From Martinezella rhizogenes (GTDB taxonomy: Bacteria; Pseudomonadota; Alphaproteobacteria; Rhizobiales; Rhizobiaceae): a stretch of 64,000 nt of DNA. Every line of letters begins with the position of its first letter. Within the stretch, counting starts at the first letter, position 1. Below the pieces are notes generated by a model. That model did no database searches and was not told the origin of the DNA. It worked only from the letters and a program-made list of their open reading frames with translations. Shown one piece after another: positions 26,912-35,331 of this stretch. Position numbers and translations under genes: made by a program. The stretch covers positions 186,001-250,000 of the forward strand of contig JAAMEZ010000022.1 in NCBI GenBank assembly GCA_013322215.1, in the 5' to 3' direction.

Positions 26912-28078
26912 GTGCCGACGAAGCAGAATCGTTTGTATGCCGCCCTGCGGCTCGTTCCTATGGCCGCAGCAGCATCCATGCTTTTTCTGTCGACCGCCGA
27001 GACGGCCGGAGCCAATCCGCATATTCTCGTCGATGTCAGCACGGGCCGCGTCCTCGACCAGCAGGAGGCGTTTCGCCGCTGGTATCCGGCTTCGCTGACC
27101 AAGCTGATGACCAGCTACGTCACCTTCCGCGCCCTCCAGTCCGGCCAGATCAAGCTCGATACGCCCGTCGTCATGTCGAAGCTTGCAGCGGCACAGCCAC
27201 CGGCCAAGATGTACTTCAAGCCCGGGCAGAAGATGACGCTCGACAATGCCTTGAAGATGATGCTGGTCAAATCGGCGAACGATCTTGCCATGGCCGTTGC
27301 CGAAACGGTCGGCGGCTCGCAGCAGGGCTTTGTGGCGCGGATGAATGCGGAAGCCGCCCGCCTCGGCATGCGCGACTCGCATTTCATCAATCCGAACGGC
27401 CTGCCCGGCAAGGGGCAATATACGACGGCGCGTGACCTTGCCATCCTGAGCGTCGCGCTGCGCCGCGAGTTTCCGCAATATGCGGGCTATTTCTCGCTTG
27501 AGGGCTTCACCAACGGCGTCAAGCAGGTGCCGAACATCAACATGCTCATCGGCCGCTTCGACGGCGCCGACGGTATGAAGACCGGCTTCATCTGCGCGGC
27601 CGGCTTCAACCAGATTGCCTCGGCCACCCGTAACGGCCGCACGTTGATCTCGGTCGTGCTCGGCACGGACAGCCTGGCGGCGCGCGCCGACGATTCCGCC
27701 AATTTCCTGGAAAAGGGGTTCCAGAACCAGCTTTCGACCCGGGACACGCTGGCGACGCTTCGGCCCGACACGCCGCTTTCGGACGATGTTGCCGACGTCA
27801 CCGCCGACATCTGCAGCACCAAGGGTGCGCAGGCGCGCAGCGAAACCCGCGATCCTTTTGGCCGCACCAAGGTACAGTCGCCCTATATCCATGAAATGGA
27901 TCATGAGCCCAATTTCGTCTATGCCGGTCTGATCGGCGGTCAGGACATCGCGACGGCCGCGAAGGGCGACAAGGACGATGTGACGGCCAGAGGCGACAAG
28001 GCGACGAAGGACAACAAGATCGCGATTTCCGGCGGCGGGGCCAATGTGCCGATCCCCATGCCGCGCCCCACTTTCTAG
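26912..28078 (+). CDS. D-alanyl-D-alanine carboxypeptidase (penicillin-binding protein)
   Basis: A 388-residue PBP of the S11 family, starting with GTG behind GAAGGAT. An N-terminal signal segment (about residues 12-34) is followed by the serine-peptidase domain with SLTK (S61, K64), SAN (121-123) and KTG (223-225). It trims the terminal D-Ala from peptidoglycan pentapeptides in the periplasm. The C-terminal 100 residues are charged and low in complexity, ending in VPIPMPRPTF, and do not look like the usual amphipathic membrane anchor. The TAG stop lies in the terminal CTAGAG of an extragenic repeat. Confidence 0.94.
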   Translation: MPTKQNRLYAALRLVPMAAAASMLFLSTAETAGANPHILVDVSTGRVLDQQEAFRRWYPASLTKLMTSYVTFRALQSGQIKLDTPVVMSKLAAAQPPAKMYFKPGQKMTLDNALKMMLVKSANDLAMAVAETVGGSQQGFVARMNAEAARLGMRDSHFINPNGLPGKGQYTTARDLAILSVALRREFPQYAGYFSLEGFTNGVKQVPNINMLIGRFDGADGMKTGFICAAGFNQIASATRNGRTLISVVLGTDSLAARADDSANFLEKGFQNQLSTRDTLATLRPDTPLSDDVADVTADICSTKGAQARSETRDPFGRTKVQSPYIHEMDHEPNFVYAGLIGGQDIATAAKGDKDDVTARGDKATKDNKIAISGGGANVPIPMPRPTF

Positions 28079-28180
28079 AGCGATTCAGCTTTTCACGGAG
28101 ACTCTGAACCGCTCTGTCTCTTTGTTTTCACGCAATTCCGGACGGAAAACCGCTCCGTACTTTTCCTGGAATTGCTCTAG
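28075..28180. repeat. CTAGAGC-bounded extragenic repeat
   Basis: The element has inverted ends CTAGAGCGATTC (28075) and GAATTGCTCTAG (to 28180). Inside are GAGACTCTGAACCGCTCT, TTGTTTTCACGCAATTCCGG and GGAAAACCGCTCCGTAC. It aligns over its length with 44969-45069 and, more loosely, with 7490-7588 on the other strand. It fills the gap between the carboxypeptidase and the COG0523 gene, and the carboxypeptidase stop codon falls within its first bases. Confidence 0.82.
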
Positions 28181-28195
28181 TATCGGATATTGCTC

Positions 28196-29389
28196 ATGAG
28201 CGTTTCGCAGCAAAGAGTGCCGGTTGCCATCCTGACCGGCTTTCTCGGTGCGGGTAAATCGACCCTGCTCAACCGCATCCTCAAGGACGAGGCCATGCGC
28301 GACGCGGCCGTCATCATCAACGAGTTCGGCGATGTCGGCATCGACCATCTGTTGGTGGAAAGCTCCGGCGATGCCATCATCGAGCTGTCCGATGGCTGCC
28401 TGTGCTGCACGGTGCGCGGCGAGCTGGTGGATACGCTGGCAAACCTCATGGATGCGATGCAGACCGGCCGCATCCGGCCGCTGAAGCGCGTCGTCATCGA
28501 AACGACCGGGCTCGCCGATCCGGCTCCCGTCATGCAATCGATCATGGGCAATCCGATCATCGCCAACAATTTCGATCTCGATGGCGTCATCACCGTCGTC
28601 GACGCCGTCAATGGCCTGCAGACGCTCGACAATCACGAAGAGGCGCGCAAGCAGGTGGCGGTTGCCGACCGGCTGATCGTGTCCAAGACAGGGATTGCCG
28701 GCGCCGTGCCGGAAGCGCAGCTGGAGAGCCGTCTTCGGGCGCTCAATCCGCGCGCGCAGATCCTGAACGCCGACAGCGAAGAGGCGGGCCGCGCCGCCAT
28801 CCTCATCAACGGCCTCTATGATCCGGCGTCCAAGATCACCGATGTCGGCCGCTGGCTGCAGGACGAGCTGGAGGCGGACGACGATCATCACGATCACCAT
28901 GATGACCACGACCATCATCACCACGATCATGGTGACCATGGTCATAATCATCACCATCACGGGCACCACCACGGCCATCGGCATCAGCACGCTCACGATG
29001 TCACTCGCCATGACGGTTCGATCCGGTCCTTCTCGATCGTCGAGACCCAGCCCATCGATCCGATGGCGCTGGAGATGTTCATCGATCTCCTACGTTCGGC
29101 GCACGGCGAAAAGCTCCTGCGCATGAAGGCGATCGTTGCCGTGTCCGACCGGCCGGAGCGTCCTGTCGTGCTGCATGGCGTGCAGAACATCTTCCATGCG
29201 CCCGAACGATTGCCGGCCTGGCCCGATCCGGAAGACCGGCGCACGCGCATGGTCATCATCACCAAGGACCTGCCTGAGGATTTCGTGAAGGGTCTGTTCG
29301 ACGCTTTCCTCAACAAGCCGCGCGTCGATACGCCCGACAGGGCGGCGCTGCAGGACAACCCGCTCGCCGTACCGGGGATGAAGTTTTAG
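28196..29389 (+). CDS. COG0523 (CobW-like) GTPase with a histidine-rich metal-binding tract
   Basis: A 397-residue G3E GTPase, probably a metallochaperone. Walker A is GFLGAGKST (residues 15-23), and the metal motif GCLCC is at 67-71. A histidine tract spans about residues 231-268, with 23 His among 38 residues. The C-terminal CobW domain contains KAIVAVSDRPERPVVLHGV. COG0523 proteins handle Zn, Co or Ni; the His tract suggests metal storage or buffering. It is not beside the cobalamin genes, which are 9 kb away, so a cobalamin role is not implied. No Zur-like box is obvious; the repeat element directly precedes the start. Confidence 0.92.
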   Translation: MSVSQQRVPVAILTGFLGAGKSTLLNRILKDEAMRDAAVIINEFGDVGIDHLLVESSGDAIIELSDGCLCCTVRGELVDTLANLMDAMQTGRIRPLKRVVIETTGLADPAPVMQSIMGNPIIANNFDLDGVITVVDAVNGLQTLDNHEEARKQVAVADRLIVSKTGIAGAVPEAQLESRLRALNPRAQILNADSEEAGRAAILINGLYDPASKITDVGRWLQDELEADDDHHDHHDDHDHHHHDHGDHGHNHHHHGHHHGHRHQHAHDVTRHDGSIRSFSIVETQPIDPMALEMFIDLLRSAHGEKLLRMKAIVAVSDRPERPVVLHGVQNIFHAPERLPAWPDPEDRRTRMVIITKDLPEDFVKGLFDAFLNKPRVDTPDRAALQDNPLAVPGMKF

Positions 29390-29399
29390 TTTTACGCTA

Positions 29400-29500
29400 A
29401 TGGGTTCTGGGCAACCCGCTTCGTCCTTTGAGGGCCTTGCGGGCCGCCTCGGGGTGAGGGTGGGAGCGGAGCGCCCCTCGAACCGCGAGGATGACCAAAG
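29400..29500. repeat. Intergenic repeat-like segment
   Basis: This segment holds GGGTTCTGGGCAACCCG, CTTTGAGGGCCTTGCGGGCCGCCTCGG and GCCCCTCGAACCGCGAGG, words shared in style with the segment at 8165-8331. It carries no gene. It is best read as a degraded palindromic repeat between two convergent genes. Confidence 0.4.
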
Positions 29501-29509
29501 TTTAGCCAA

Positions 29510-29743
29510 TCAGCCCTTGCGGATCACAAAGCGATGGCCGCCGTCGGTTTTCTCGCTCACGAGAAGCGCATAGCCTTTTTCATTGCAGAGATGGGGAATG
29601 TCGATGACGGCGAGCGGGTCCGTCGTTTCAACGATCAAGGTCGCGCCGCTTGCCATGCCGCGCAGGCGCTTTTCCGTCTTGATCGCCGGATAGGGGCATT
29701 TCAGGCCACGCAGATCGTAGGTCTCGGTATCCGGACTATTCAC
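29510..29743 (-). CDS. tusA: TusA-family sulfur carrier protein
   Basis: A 77-residue protein of the TusA/SirA fold, with the sulfur-carrying cysteine C16 in LKCPYPAIKTEK. TusA-type proteins relay persulfide sulfur for tRNA thiolation or molybdenum-cofactor work. The GTG at 29743 was chosen; it overlaps the end of the L,D-transpeptidase gene by 8 nt, so translation is likely coupled. An ATG further upstream would lie inside the neighbour and add an unrelated leader. A sulfur relay for the formate dehydrogenase in this window is possible but not shown. Confidence 0.88.
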   Translation of the reverse strand: MNSPDTETYDLRGLKCPYPAIKTEKRLRGMASGATLIVETTDPLAVIDIPHLCNEKGYALLVSEKTDGGHRFVIRKG

Positions 29744-31049
29744 TCTTCGCCCAGAATTTCCAGAAAGGCGGCTTTTTGGCCTCGGTTTGCGCAGTCTCGA
29801 CGGCGGGCGCTGGCGAATAGGCGAGTGCATCAAGGCCGGGGTTCATCGGGTTTGCCGTTGGGATCGGCACATTCGCTGGAACGTTGGCTGCAACGACCGG
29901 ACCGGCCGCGGGCTGCTGCGTGGTTGCGACGGGACCGGCCGGCGCAGGTGTCGCTGTCGCCACGCGGATGCTTGCGGTTGCCGGATTGGCCGTCGGGCTG
30001 AGGACGGTGCCGCCGCGCGCGACCTGCTGCCCCGACTGGTTGGACATCATCGATTCGAGATCGGCGACCTTCATCATCTTGCCGGCGGCAAGGGCGGTGC
30101 CTGTGGGGGCATAGGCGATATCGTGGCCCTTGCGCTGCTTGGCGACGACGGCCTTACGCTCCGCTTCGGTCGGGTCGTACCAGGCCATGCCGTCGAACTT
30201 CTTCGTCGCCGCGGCATAGTCCGCCTGATACTGCTTGTCATAGGTCGAAAGCGCCGCCTGCAAGGCGGGCGGCGTCGTCATGACCGGGCATTTGCCGCCG
30301 GCATTGAACGGGCCGCTGGCCTGCTGGTTGAAGACGTACTTCTTCTCGCAGACTTCGACATCAGGTGGGCGCTTGGTGACCTCGAAATTATCGTAGCCGA
30401 CCTTCAGCATCTTCCAGAATTCGATATTGGGGCTCAGCCGGTGCTTCCACATGTTCTCCGCCGTCATGCGGAAGGGGAAGGCTTCGAGCTGAACGGCCTT
30501 CTGGCCGCCCTTGAAGGCGTCGCGCGCGAAAGCATAGATCTCCAGCACCTGCTGGTCGGTCATCGAATAGCAGCCGGACGACGAGCAGGCGCCATGGATC
30601 ATCAGATCGGCGCCGGTGCGGCCGTTGGCGGCATCATAGCGGTTCGGAAAGCCGGTGTTGATGGCGAGATAGTATTTCGAATTCGGGTTCAGGTTGGCCG
30701 GCGTCAGCATGTAGAAGCCTTCCGGCGCCTGCCGGTCACCTTCCTTCACCTTCGGGCCGAGACGACCGGACCAGGCGCAGATCTTGTAATCCGCGATGAC
30801 TTCAAAACGGTTGCTCTGGTTCGCCTTCAGGATCTCCATCACGCCTTCTTCCTTGAAGATGCGGATCATGATCGGCGAGTTGCGGTCCATGCCCTTCTTG
30901 GTCATGTCAGCAAGGATATGGCTCGGAAGCGGCTGATCGACCTTGTTCTTCACCTTCGTCAAGTCGATCGACGCGGTGTCCAGCGCGTCGTTGCAGCCGG
31001 CGAGGGCCAGCGCCATCAGGGATACATAGGCAAGGTGACGGATGCGCAT
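29736..31049 (-). CDS. L,D-transpeptidase (YkuD) lipoprotein
   Basis: A 437-residue periplasmic lipoprotein. The lipobox is LALAGC (Cys19). The YkuD catalytic motif HGACSSSGCYSM has H152 and nucleophile C160. Such enzymes make 3-3 peptidoglycan cross-links or attach proteins to the wall; these cross-links are abundant in polar-growing rhizobia. The C-terminal third (from about residue 330) is rich in Ala, Pro and Thr, with PAPAGPVATTQQPAAGP, and looks like a flexible linker. The length is much greater than the core YkuD domain. It precedes tusA with an 8-nt overlap. Confidence 0.93.
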   Translation of the reverse strand: MRIRHLAYVSLMALALAGCNDALDTASIDLTKVKNKVDQPLPSHILADMTKKGMDRNSPIMIRIFKEEGVMEILKANQSNRFEVIADYKICAWSGRLGPKVKEGDRQAPEGFYMLTPANLNPNSKYYLAINTGFPNRYDAANGRTGADLMIHGACSSSGCYSMTDQQVLEIYAFARDAFKGGQKAVQLEAFPFRMTAENMWKHRLSPNIEFWKMLKVGYDNFEVTKRPPDVEVCEKKYVFNQQASGPFNAGGKCPVMTTPPALQAALSTYDKQYQADYAAATKKFDGMAWYDPTEAERKAVVAKQRKGHDIAYAPTGTALAAGKMMKVADLESMMSNQSGQQVARGGTVLSPTANPATASIRVATATPAPAGPVATTQQPAAGPVVAANVPANVPIPTANPMNPGLDALAYSPAPAVETAQTEAKKPPFWKFWAKSE

Positions 31050-31279
31050 TCTGACTTAGCCCATAAATGCGAAGAGTGGCAGCTCGATCTGTTTCGCCAC
31101 TCCCCTCGAAGCATGAAACGGAATCATAGACGGCTTATACTTGAAAATTCCTTACCAGCCTATGACGTGCCCGCGGCGCGCCGGCAAGCTTTTCTTTGCC
31201 ATAACTGCTTCGATAACGGAAATGTGGCCAAGGTTTGGCCTCATTCCCGCTTTCAGCGATCACTTTTTCCGAATGCTGC

Positions 31280-32233
31280 TTAGAGATTGCGACCGATGTT
31301 GAGGAATTTCTGGCGGCGGTCGCTGCGCAATTGTTCGCCCGAACGGCTGGAAAGTTCTGCTAGCGCGTTCGCAATCGTTTCTCCGGCCGAGCTTATCACC
31401 GCGTTCGGATCACGATGCGCGCCGCCGACTGGCTCGGAGATGATACCATCGATGACACCGAGGCCTTTCAGATCATCGGCCGTGATCTTCATGTTGGTCG
31501 CGGCTTCCTTGGCGCGCGTTGAATCGCGCCACAGGATCGAGGCCGCGCCTTCGGGCGAAATGACGCTATAGATCGAATGTTCGAGCATATAGACGCGGTT
31601 GCCGACGGCGATCGCGATGGCGCCGCCGGAGCCACCTTCGCCGATGACGATGGAGATGATCGGCACCTTCACGCCGAGACACATCTCGGTCGAGCGGGCG
31701 ATCGCTTCGGCCTGGCCGCGCTCTTCAGCGCCGACTCCCGGATAAGCGCCGGCGGTGTCGACCAGCGTGATGACGGGCAACTGGAAGCGGTCGGCCATTT
31801 CGAGAATGCGGATCGCCTTACGGTAGCCTTCCGGCCGGGCGCTGCCGAAATTGTGTTTCAGGCGGCTCTTGGTGTCGTTGCCTTTTTCCTGGCCGATGAG
31901 AGCGACCGGCTGACCGCGAAAGCGGGCAAAGCCTGCCTGGATGGCGGCGTCTTCTGAGAATTGGCGATCGCCGGCCAGCGGCGTGAATTCCGTAAACAGT
32001 GTATTGGCATAGTCGACGAAATGCGGGCGCTGCGGATGACGGGCGACCTGCGTCTTCTGCCAGGCGTTGAGCTTGGAGTAGATGTCGGCCGTCGCCTCGC
32101 GGACACGGATTTCAAGCCGCCCGACTTCTTCGGACGTGTCGATGCTTTCGTCTTCGCTCGCCAGTTTCTTGAGCTCGTGAATCTTGCCTTCGAGATCCGA
32201 GATGGGTTTTTCGAAGTCCAGATAATTGTGCAT
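31280..32233 (-). CDS. accA: Acetyl-CoA carboxylase carboxyltransferase subunit alpha
   Basis: A 317-residue subunit of acetyl-CoA carboxylase, which makes malonyl-CoA for fatty-acid synthesis. Family features are the N-terminal LDFEKPISDLEGKI, the crotonase-like core with DTAGAYPGVGAEERGQAEAIARS, and GEGGSGGAIAI. Length matches the bacterial norm. It lies 63 bp downstream of xerD on the same strand, the arrangement common in rhizobia, and could be read from the same transcript. The partner accD is not in the window. Confidence 0.97.
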   Translation of the reverse strand: MHNYLDFEKPISDLEGKIHELKKLASEDESIDTSEEVGRLEIRVREATADIYSKLNAWQKTQVARHPQRPHFVDYANTLFTEFTPLAGDRQFSEDAAIQAGFARFRGQPVALIGQEKGNDTKSRLKHNFGSARPEGYRKAIRILEMADRFQLPVITLVDTAGAYPGVGAEERGQAEAIARSTEMCLGVKVPIISIVIGEGGSGGAIAIAVGNRVYMLEHSIYSVISPEGAASILWRDSTRAKEAATNMKITADDLKGLGVIDGIISEPVGGAHRDPNAVISSAGETIANALAELSSRSGEQLRSDRRQKFLNIGRNL

Positions 32234-32296
32234 GAGGTGCGTTTCCGATCCTTTTGCCCGTTACGAGAGACGGCGGCTTCAGCCTGTATGCCGGTC

Positions 32297-33286
32297 CTAA
32301 TCCTGTTTTTTTGCCTGTTTGGCAAGGGGGTGATGCGTTTGGACCAGCTGATGAAGGCGTTCTTCCAGCACATGTGTGTAGATTTGCGTCGTCGAAATGT
32401 CCGAATGGCCGAGAAGTTCCTGCACGACGCGCAGGTCCGCGCCATTGGCGAGAAGATGGCTCGCGAAGGCATGGCGCATCACATGCGGCGAAATCATCGA
32501 AGGTGTCAGGCCGGCCCGGATGGCGAGGTCCTTGAGATCGCGTGCAAAAACCTGACGTGGCAGGTAGCCTTGCTTGGAGGCGGCGGGGAAAAGCCATGGG
32601 CTTTCGGGGGCAGGGTTCTTGGCGTTCGCGGCAATCTCGGCCTGCAGCCGTCCATAGGTCTTCAGCGCCGAAATGGCCGACTGCGACAGCGGCACCAGCC
32701 GCTCCTTGTTGCCCTTGCCGCGGATTATCAGGAAGCGGCCTTCCTGATCCAGCACCTTCGCAGGCAGAGAGATGAGCTCGCTTACGCGCATGCCGGTGGC
32801 ATAGAGCATTTCCAGGAGCACCAGCATGCGCAGGCGCTGCAGTTGATCTGGCCCTTCGACCGCCGCTTCCTCTTCCGCCTGCGTCAGAAGCCTCGTCACC
32901 TCATTAACGCCCATCGTCTTCGGAAGGGCGCGGCCCTTCTTGGGGGCATCGAGGATTCCTGTCGGATCGTCGGTACGCAGACCTTCCGCATAAAGGAACT
33001 TGTAGAATTGCCGCATGGCGGAGAGCCGGCGTGCCTGGGAGGACGGTTTGAAGCCCTGGCTCGACAGGCTGGAAAGATAGGCGCCCAGATCGCTGGAGCC
33101 GGCTTCCGTCAGGCGCACGCCCTGTTCGGACAGGAAGGAATGGAGATCGTCGAGATCACGCTCGTAGGATTGCAGCGTGTTGACGGCGGCGCCTCTCTCG
33201 GCGCTCATCATCTCCAGAAAGGCTTCCAGATGCACTCGCCCCAGATCTCTCTTGCCCGCTCGCATGTTCTCGGCTTGCGCGCTCAT
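32297..33286 (-). CDS. xerD: Tyrosine recombinase XerD
   Basis: A 329-residue site-specific recombinase that, with XerC, resolves chromosome dimers at dif during division. The N-terminal SAM-like domain spans about residues 10-105. Catalytic residues are the Arg in GMRVSEL, then HVMRHAF (His, Arg), GHSDIS (His) and the nucleophile Tyr in TQIYTHV. The start overlaps the stop of a 55-residue upstream gene as ATGA, so expression is coupled. XerD is preferred over XerC because of the family-like N-terminus and the location beside accA; the distinction is not absolute. Confidence 0.93.
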   Translation of the reverse strand: MSAQAENMRAGKRDLGRVHLEAFLEMMSAERGAAVNTLQSYERDLDDLHSFLSEQGVRLTEAGSSDLGAYLSSLSSQGFKPSSQARRLSAMRQFYKFLYAEGLRTDDPTGILDAPKKGRALPKTMGVNEVTRLLTQAEEEAAVEGPDQLQRLRMLVLLEMLYATGMRVSELISLPAKVLDQEGRFLIIRGKGNKERLVPLSQSAISALKTYGRLQAEIAANAKNPAPESPWLFPAASKQGYLPRQVFARDLKDLAIRAGLTPSMISPHVMRHAFASHLLANGADLRVVQELLGHSDISTTQIYTHVLEERLHQLVQTHHPLAKQAKKQD

Positions 33287-33450
33287 GGTTTTAGCGAGCC
33301 TGTCGTCGGCGGGTTGATGCGCTCGGGGGCGATGCGGATCGTCACATCACGGGGCTGGGGATCGACGAAGAGCACCAGGGCCCACATCGCTCCATATATC
33401 GATCCGGCGATGACCGCGCAGATGACAAGGAAGCGAAACAGGGTTGGCAT
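33283..33450 (-). CDS. Small single-TM protein coupled to xerD
   Basis: A 55-residue reading frame runs from the ATG at 33450 to a TGA at 33283-33285, which overlaps the xerD ATG by four bases (ATGA). It begins [16 protein letters not shown] and has one hydrophobic segment at about residues 5-29, then a polar tail ([20 protein letters not shown]). A purine-rich GGAGAG lies upstream of the start. Similar tiny proteins precede xerD in other rhizobia as far as I recall, but no function is known to me. The overlap with xerD and the clean hydrophobic pattern are the main support for it being real. Confidence 0.75.
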   Translation of the reverse strand: MPTLFRFLVICAVIAGSIYGAMWALVLFVDPQPRDVTIRIAPERINPPTTGSLKP

Positions 33451-33610
33451 TCGAAAACTCTCCTTCGCCGTTCATTGGCGCGGCGATGCGCAATAATTAT
33501 GCCCTTCAAGGGTTAGCTGAAGGATATTGCAGACATGTTTACGATAGCGGCGTCTTGACGCTACCGGTGCATTTGACGATACCGTTTCCAAAGAAATTGT
33601 GAATGGGCCG

Positions 33611-34204
33611 ATGAGTGAACAAGTCCTGACCCTTGCCGAAAGTCTTAAAGACAGGGCGCGCGCTGCGCTGGGTCAACGCAATCTCGTGTTCGTGGGATTG
33701 ATGGGAGCAGGAAAATCCTCGATCGGCCGGCCCGTGGCGCAGCAGCTCGGCCTTCCTTTCGTAGATACGGATGTCGAAATCGAGCGCGTGTCGCGCATGA
33801 CGATCGCCGAACTGTTTGCCGCTTACGGCGAGCTGGAGTTCCGGGCGCTGGAAACGCGCGTCATCAAGCGGCTCCTCAAGGGCGGCCCGCGTGTCGTCTC
33901 GACCGGCGGCGGCGCGTTCATCAACGAAAGCACGCGGCTGCATGTCAAGCGCGGCAGCCTCTCCGTCTGGCTGAAGGCCGATCTCGACGTGCTGTGGGAC
34001 CGGGTGAACAAACGTGACACGCGCCCTCTGCTCAAGACCGAGAATCCGAAACAGACCCTCGAGAACCTGATGAACGCGCGCTATCCAATTTACGCGGAAG
34101 CCGATATCACGGTTCTCTCTCGCGATGTGAACAAGGATATCATGGTCAAGGAAGTCCTTGCCGCCATCGCCGAGGGAAAGAAAGCAGAAAGCAAAATACC
34201 ATGA
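33611..34204 (+). CDS. aroK: Shikimate kinase
   Basis: A 197-residue enzyme that phosphorylates shikimate in aromatic amino-acid synthesis. The P-loop is GLMGAGKSS, with DTDVEIE and the shikimate-binding GGGAF present, and RDTRPLL in the lid. It carries about 18 extra N-terminal residues compared with the E. coli enzyme, as in other rhizobia. The ATG at 33611 was preferred to a GTG four codons earlier; no strong ribosome site decides. The stop overlaps aroB as ATGA, so aroK, aroB and the CorC-like gene form one operon. Confidence 0.95.
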   Translation: MSEQVLTLAESLKDRARAALGQRNLVFVGLMGAGKSSIGRPVAQQLGLPFVDTDVEIERVSRMTIAELFAAYGELEFRALETRVIKRLLKGGPRVVSTGGGAFINESTRLHVKRGSLSVWLKADLDVLWDRVNKRDTRPLLKTENPKQTLENLMNARYPIYAEADITVLSRDVNKDIMVKEVLAAIAEGKKAESKIP

Positions 34205-35331
34205 ATGCGATCACACCGGCTTCCGCAGAGCGTCTCGTGCGCGTGCCTCTCGGCGAGCGTGCCTATGACATCCTGATCGGTCCCGGCCTGATCGCGCGTG
34301 CAGGCCAAGAGATCGCCGCGCGGCTGAAAGGCCGCAAGGCGGCTGTCATCACCGATGAAAATGTGGCGCCGCTCTATCTTGATGCGTTGGTTGCCAGCCT
34401 TGAAGCGGCCGGTATCCAGGCCTCCAGCCTCGTCCTACCCGCCGGTGAAAAGACCAAGAGTTTCGAGCATCTGATCACCGTCTGCGATGCAGTGCTAACC
34501 GCGCGCGTCGAGCGCAACGATGCAGTGATCGCGCTTGGCGGCGGCGTTATCGGCGATCTCTCGGGCTTTGCTGCCGGCATCGTGCGCCGCGGCGTTCGTT
34601 TCGTCCAGGTTCCGACCTCGCTGCTGTCGCAGGTGGATTCGTCCGTCGGCGGCAAGACCGGCATCAACACCCATCACGGCAAGAACCTCGTCGGCGTCTT
34701 CCATCAGCCGGATCTCGTGCTTGCCGATACCGAAGTGCTGAATACGCTGAGCGCGCGCGAATTCCGCGCCGGTTACGCCGAAGTCGCCAAATACGGTCTG
34801 ATCGACAAGCCCGATTTCTTCGCCTGGCTCGAGGCGAACTGGAGGGACGTCTTCTCGGGTGGCGCTGCCCGTATCGAGGCGATCGCGGCAAGCTGCCAGG
34901 CAAAGTCCGATGTCGTCGTTGCCGACGAGCGCGAGAACGGGCCGCGTGCCCTGCTCAATCTCGGCCACACCTTCGGCCATGCGCTGGAAGCGGCCACCGC
35001 CTATGACAGCCGCCGGCTGGTGCATGGCGAAGGCGTTGCGATCGGCATGGTGCTCGCGCATGAATTTTCTTCGCGCCTCAATCTCGCAAGCCCTGACGAT
35101 GCGAAGCGTGTCGAGGCGCATCTGAAGGCCGTGGGTCTGCCGACCCGCATGGGCGAAATTCCCGGCGCGCTGCCGCCGGCCGAAACGCTGATGGATGCGA
35201 TCGCGCAGGACAAGAAGGTCAAGAGCGGCAAACTCACCTTCATTCTCACGCACGGCATCGGCCAATCCTTCGTTGCCGATGATGTGCCGTCTTCCGAAGT
35301 CCTGAGTTTCCTGAAGGAAAAACATCCCTGA
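34201..35331 (+). CDS. aroB: 3-dehydroquinate synthase
   Basis: A 376-residue NAD- and metal-dependent enzyme, second step of the shikimate pathway, which cyclises DAHP to 3-dehydroquinate. The NAD-binding region GGGVIGDLSGFAAG and the active-site stretches QVPTSLLSQVDSSVGGKTGIN and NLGHTFGHALE are clear. Its start overlaps the aroK stop (ATGA), and its stop overlaps the next start (TGATG). Such tight packing implies a single operon with translational coupling. Confidence 0.97.
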   Translation: MNAITPASAERLVRVPLGERAYDILIGPGLIARAGQEIAARLKGRKAAVITDENVAPLYLDALVASLEAAGIQASSLVLPAGEKTKSFEHLITVCDAVLTARVERNDAVIALGGGVIGDLSGFAAGIVRRGVRFVQVPTSLLSQVDSSVGGKTGINTHHGKNLVGVFHQPDLVLADTEVLNTLSAREFRAGYAEVAKYGLIDKPDFFAWLEANWRDVFSGGAARIEAIAASCQAKSDVVVADERENGPRALLNLGHTFGHALEAATAYDSRRLVHGEGVAIGMVLAHEFSSRLNLASPDDAKRVEAHLKAVGLPTRMGEIPGALPPAETLMDAIAQDKKVKSGKLTFILTHGIGQSFVADDVPSSEVLSFLKEKHP

